A DNA stretch of 56,239 bases from assembly GCF_003999195.1 (NCBI RefSeq), contig NZ_RJVR01000103.1, positions 1-56,239 of the forward strand, given 5' to 3'. Of the stretch, positions 53,918 to 56,239 are shown piece by piece. Both the position numbers and the translations under genes were made by a program. This stretch comes from Streptomyces soli (GTDB lineage Bacteria > Actinomycetota > Actinomycetes > Streptomycetales > Streptomycetaceae). A model generated the notes under the pieces. It did not search any database. It saw only the letters and a list, made by a program, of their open reading frames with translations, and was not told where the DNA came from. Position 1 is the first letter of the stretch; each line of letters opens with the position of its first letter.

Positions 53918-54817
53918 ATGCCAGCTACCCCGCTAGCGCGCGCCCAGCACTTTGTGTGGCTCACTGCCCGCGTGCTTGAGCAGCGCAGGTTCGCCCACCA
54001 CTTCCTGCAGGGCTCGCCGGACGCGGTGGAGACCGCGCTCGACGCGTACCGCAATGACGACGGCGGATACGGCCACGCCCTGGAGCCGGATCTGCGGGGG
54101 CCGGTGAGTCAGCCCCTGCACACGGCGTTCGCGCTGTGCGTGCTCGACGAGATCGGGCGCTGCGGAGGACAGCGCGCGGAACGCGTGTGCCAGTACCTCA
54201 CGGAGGTGTCCACGCCCGAGGGCGCGCTGCCGGCGGTCCATCCGTCGCTGCGCGGGTATCCGGCGGCGCCGTGGATCCCGGTGACGGATGATCCGCCGGG
54301 GGATCTGCTCGCCACCGGGCCGGTGGTCGGGGTGCTGCACCGCAACGAGGTATGGCACGCCTGGCTGTTCCGGGCCACGGACTTCTGCTGGGAGGTGGCC
54401 GAGTCTCTGGAGAAGACGCACCCTTACGAGGCCATGGCCGCCATCGCGTTCCTCGACTCGGCGCCGGACCGGGCGAGGGCGCGGGCCGCCGCGGACCGCC
54501 TGGGGCGGCTGGTGCGAGAGCAGCGGCTCGTCGTCCTCGACCCGGGCCGCGCGGACGACCGTGCCGTGCCGCCGGGCTACGCGCCGGGCGAGCACCACTT
54601 CGCGTACGACTTCGCGCGCGGGCCGGAGTCGCTGGGCCGGCGGTGGTTCTCGGAGTCGGAGATCGAGCGGTCCCTGGACTTCCTGGCGGCGGAGCAGGGG
54701 GAGGACGGTGGCTGGCCGATCCGCTGGCGGGAGTGGGCGCCGGGCACGCGGCTGGAGTCCCGGCCGATCGTGACGATCGAGGCGCTGCGGACGCTGCGCG
54801 CGTACGGCCGCCTCTAG
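53918..54817 (+). CDS. Terpene-cyclase/prenyltransferase-fold (alpha-alpha toroid) protein
   Basis: A 299-aa soluble protein with repeats of the toroid type: ALDAYRNDDGGYGHALEPDLRGPVSQPLHTAFALCVLDEIG near the start and SLDFLAAEQGEDGGWPIRWREW near the end. QxxDGGW-like motifs are shared with squalene-hopene cyclases and prenyltransferase beta subunits. It lacks an obvious DxDD acid motif and is half the size of a cyclase, so the catalytic role is open. No isoprenoid gene is adjacent. Confidence 0.8.
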   Translation: MPATPLARAQHFVWLTARVLEQRRFAHHFLQGSPDAVETALDAYRNDDGGYGHALEPDLRGPVSQPLHTAFALCVLDEIGRCGGQRAERVCQYLTEVSTPEGALPAVHPSLRGYPAAPWIPVTDDPPGDLLATGPVVGVLHRNEVWHAWLFRATDFCWEVAESLEKTHPYEAMAAIAFLDSAPDRARARAAADRLGRLVREQRLVVLDPGRADDRAVPPGYAPGEHHFAYDFARGPESLGRRWFSESEIERSLDFLAAEQGEDGGWPIRWREWAPGTRLESRPIVTIEALRTLRAYGRL

Positions 54818-54838
54818 GGCACCGCCACTCCCCCGCGT

Positions 54839-55153
54839 TCAGCCCGCCAGGGCCCGTACCGCGGCCGTCACCAGCACCGCCGCCCCGACCACCACCAAGA
54901 AGGGCGCGCGCAGCAGTAGGGCGACGGCCGCCGCTGCAAGGCCCGCGCTTCGGGCGTCCAGGACCAGGGCGCGGTCGCCGGTGCCGAAGGTCTGGATGGC
55001 GGTGAGCGCGGCCAGCAGGGCGATGGGGAGGAGGGCGGCGAGCCGCCGGACGACCGGTCGCTCCAGGAAGCCGGCGGGGACGGAGAGGCCGAGCAGCTTC
55101 ATGGCATAGCAGCCGAAGGCCGTGATGCCGATGGCGATCCAGGTGCTCATCAC
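54839..55153 (-). CDS. azlD: AzlD-family branched-chain amino acid export subunit
   Basis: A 104-aa membrane protein with about three or four helices (WIAIGITAFGCYAMKLLGLSV; LAALLPIALLAALTAIQTF; LAAAAVALLLRAPFLVVVGAAVLVTA). It is the small partner of AzlC; together they form an amino acid exporter of the LIV-E type. The GTG/ATG start overlaps the azlC stop by 4 nt, so the two are coupled. Confidence 0.9.
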   Translation of the reverse strand: MMSTWIAIGITAFGCYAMKLLGLSVPAGFLERPVVRRLAALLPIALLAALTAIQTFGTGDRALVLDARSAGLAAAAVALLLRAPFLVVVGAAVLVTAAVRALAG

Positions 55154-55866
55154 CGCACCCCCTTACGGCGGGTGACGGCCAGGACGACCGGCGCGGCCAG
55201 CGCCGCGACGAGAACCGGCACGCCGGATGGCAGCAGCGGCAGGCAGACCAGCCCGAGCAGTACCGCGAGCCCCGCCACAGCCCGTTCGTCGCGGCCGCGC
55301 AGCATGGGGGCGAGCAGCGCCAGGAAGACGGCGGGGCCGGCCGCGTCCAGGCCCCAGGCGGCGGGGTCGCCGAGCGCGGCGGCGCCGAGGGCTCCGAGCA
55401 GGGTGGTGAGGTTCCACAGCACGTACAGGCTTACGCCTGTGACGGTGAAGCCCAGACGCGCGCTGCGCCGGTCCGGCTGGGCCAGGGTGACGGCCGAGGT
55501 CTCGTCGATCACCCACTGCGCTGCCAGCGGCCGCACGGCGCGCGGCAGCCGCAGCAGCTCCGACAAGCGCAGCCCGTAGAAGGCGTTGCGTACGCCCAGG
55601 AAGAACGCTCCGGCCGCCGCCGCGAACGGGCTGCCGCCCGCCCCCAGCGCGCCGACCAGGGCGAACTGCGAGGCCCCGGTGAACACGAGCAGGCTCAGCG
55701 CGCAGCTCTGCGCCACGCTGAGCCCTGCCCCGGCTGAGGTCACCCCGAAGGCGAAGCCGGACAGCCCGACGGCGATCCCGACGCCGAGGGCGTCCCGGAT
55801 CACGGCGGAGCGGGGCTTGGGGGTGGGTGGGTACTGCTGATCGGTCTCTATAGGTGCTGCGGTCAC
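55150..55866 (-). CDS. azlC: AzlC-family branched-chain amino acid export permease
   Basis: A 238-aa protein with about seven helices. AVGLSGFAFGVTSAGAGLSVAQSCALSLLVFTGASQFALVGALGAGG and GVRNAFYGLRLSELL are the family signatures. With AzlD it should export branched-chain or related amino acids. The start is a GTG at 55866, 10 nt after the stop of the AraC-type regulator, which probably controls it. Confidence 0.93.
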   Translation of the reverse strand: MTAAPIETDQQYPPTPKPRSAVIRDALGVGIAVGLSGFAFGVTSAGAGLSVAQSCALSLLVFTGASQFALVGALGAGGSPFAAAAGAFFLGVRNAFYGLRLSELLRLPRAVRPLAAQWVIDETSAVTLAQPDRRSARLGFTVTGVSLYVLWNLTTLLGALGAAALGDPAAWGLDAAGPAVFLALLAPMLRGRDERAVAGLAVLLGLVCLPLLPSGVPVLVAALAAPVVLAVTRRKGVR

Positions 55867-55876
55867 ACAGCAGACC

Positions 55877-56239
55877 CTAAGGAAGGCCGGGCGCCTGGTC
55901 TTGTACGTTTTTGCGCTCCCGCTGGTACGCGCCCGGCGGGACGCCGACGATGCGCGTGAAGTGCCGGTTCAGGTGCGGCTGGTCGCTGAAGCCCACGGCG
56001 GTGGCCACCTCGGCGGGCGCTACGCCGGCCTCCAGCATCCTGCGCGCCGCCCGGACCCGCTCCCCGGTCAGCCAGGCGTGCGGCGGCAACCCGTACGCCT
56101 GGCGGAAGGCCCGCAGCAGGGCGAAGGGGCTCGTGCCCACCTCGGCGGCCAGTTCGTCCAGGGACGGCGGCCCGGCGAGCCGGCCGGCGAGCAGCTCCCG
56201 GGCGCGGCGCGCGGCGAGGGTGCCCGCGGCGGCCGGGCG
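55877..56239 (-). CDS. AraC-family regulator, N-terminus beyond the right edge
   Basis: The frame is open to the window end; 120 codons of the C-terminal DNA-binding domain are visible. SLDELAAEVGTSPFALLRAFRQAYGLPPHAWL is the first helix-turn-helix and AEVATAVGFSDQPHLNRHFTRIVGVPPGAYQRER the second. The missing N-terminal part is probably a cupin-like effector domain. The position directly upstream of azlCD suggests it activates the exporter when an amino acid accumulates. Confidence 0.93.
   Translation of the reverse strand, partial: RPAAAGTLAARRARELLAGRLAGPPSLDELAAEVGTSPFALLRAFRQAYGLPPHAWLTGERVRAARRMLEAGVAPAEVATAVGFSDQPHLNRHFTRIVGVPPGAYQRERKNVQDQAPGLP

Overview
The window is high-GC chromosomal DNA of an actinomycete, almost certainly Streptomyces. 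GTG and TTG starts are common, TTA codons are nearly absent, and the order rnhB ... nrdJ-nrdR-lexA-dinG ... hflX ... rsh-dapF-miaA ... miaB ... gluABCD ... rny-recX-recA matches, from memory, the core region of S. coelicolor that carries these genes. I saw no rRNA, tRNA, IS element, prophage or CRISPR array.

Region 1 (1-12.5 kb) is accessory. It holds an open proline-rich frame running off the left edge, RNase HII, an aldehyde dehydrogenase beside the tail of a lost amino-acid permease, and two TetR cassettes with visible palindromic operators (TetR/MFS exporter and TetR/SDR). It also holds a DUF4173-type membrane protein, an ADP-ribosylglycohydrolase, a histidine phosphatase, an SDR gene scar, an NmrA-like reductase and two small metabolic or orphan proteins.

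Region 2 (12.5-19.4 kb) handles DNA precursors and damage. It has the nrdR-nrdJ operon with paired NrdR boxes, divergent lexA with an SOS box, and a DinG-like helicase.

Region 3 (19.5-25.3 kb) is a four-gene NRPS-independent siderophore (NIS) operon: aminotransferase, two IucA/IucC synthetases and an acyltransferase. It lacks the decarboxylase and N-hydroxylase of hydroxamate pathways. One synthetase has a TTA codon, which suggests bldA control. A secreted serine protease is divergent to it.

Region 4 (26.7-37.7 kb) is housekeeping: hflX, a secreted M1 peptidase, an RSH (p)ppGpp enzyme whose synthetase site looks degenerate, dapF, miaA, an orphan antitoxin-like protein and miaB. A collapsed ECF sigma/fasciclin locus follows at 37.86-38.32 kb.

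Region 5 (38.4-47.1 kb) is the most interesting part. Around the glutamate ABC importer gluABCD and its two-component system GluR-GluK lie an orphan TAXI-type binding protein and a Ser/Thr kinase. The kinase carries an extracytoplasmic domain that is a visible paralogue of the importer's own binding protein GluB. The locus therefore combines one importer with several possible sensors of the same kind of ligand.

Region 6 (47.2-56.2 kb) has an FAD monooxygenase, RNase Y, recX-recA with an SOS box, an AI-2E-family membrane protein, DUF3046, a terpene-cyclase-fold protein, and an AraC-azlC-azlD operon cut by the right edge.

Several loci are freshly broken: the permease tail, the SDR scar, the sigma/fasciclin scar and a probable 1-nt frameshift in the MFS gene. 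All calls rest on reading the sequence and on recalled family knowledge; no database search was run.
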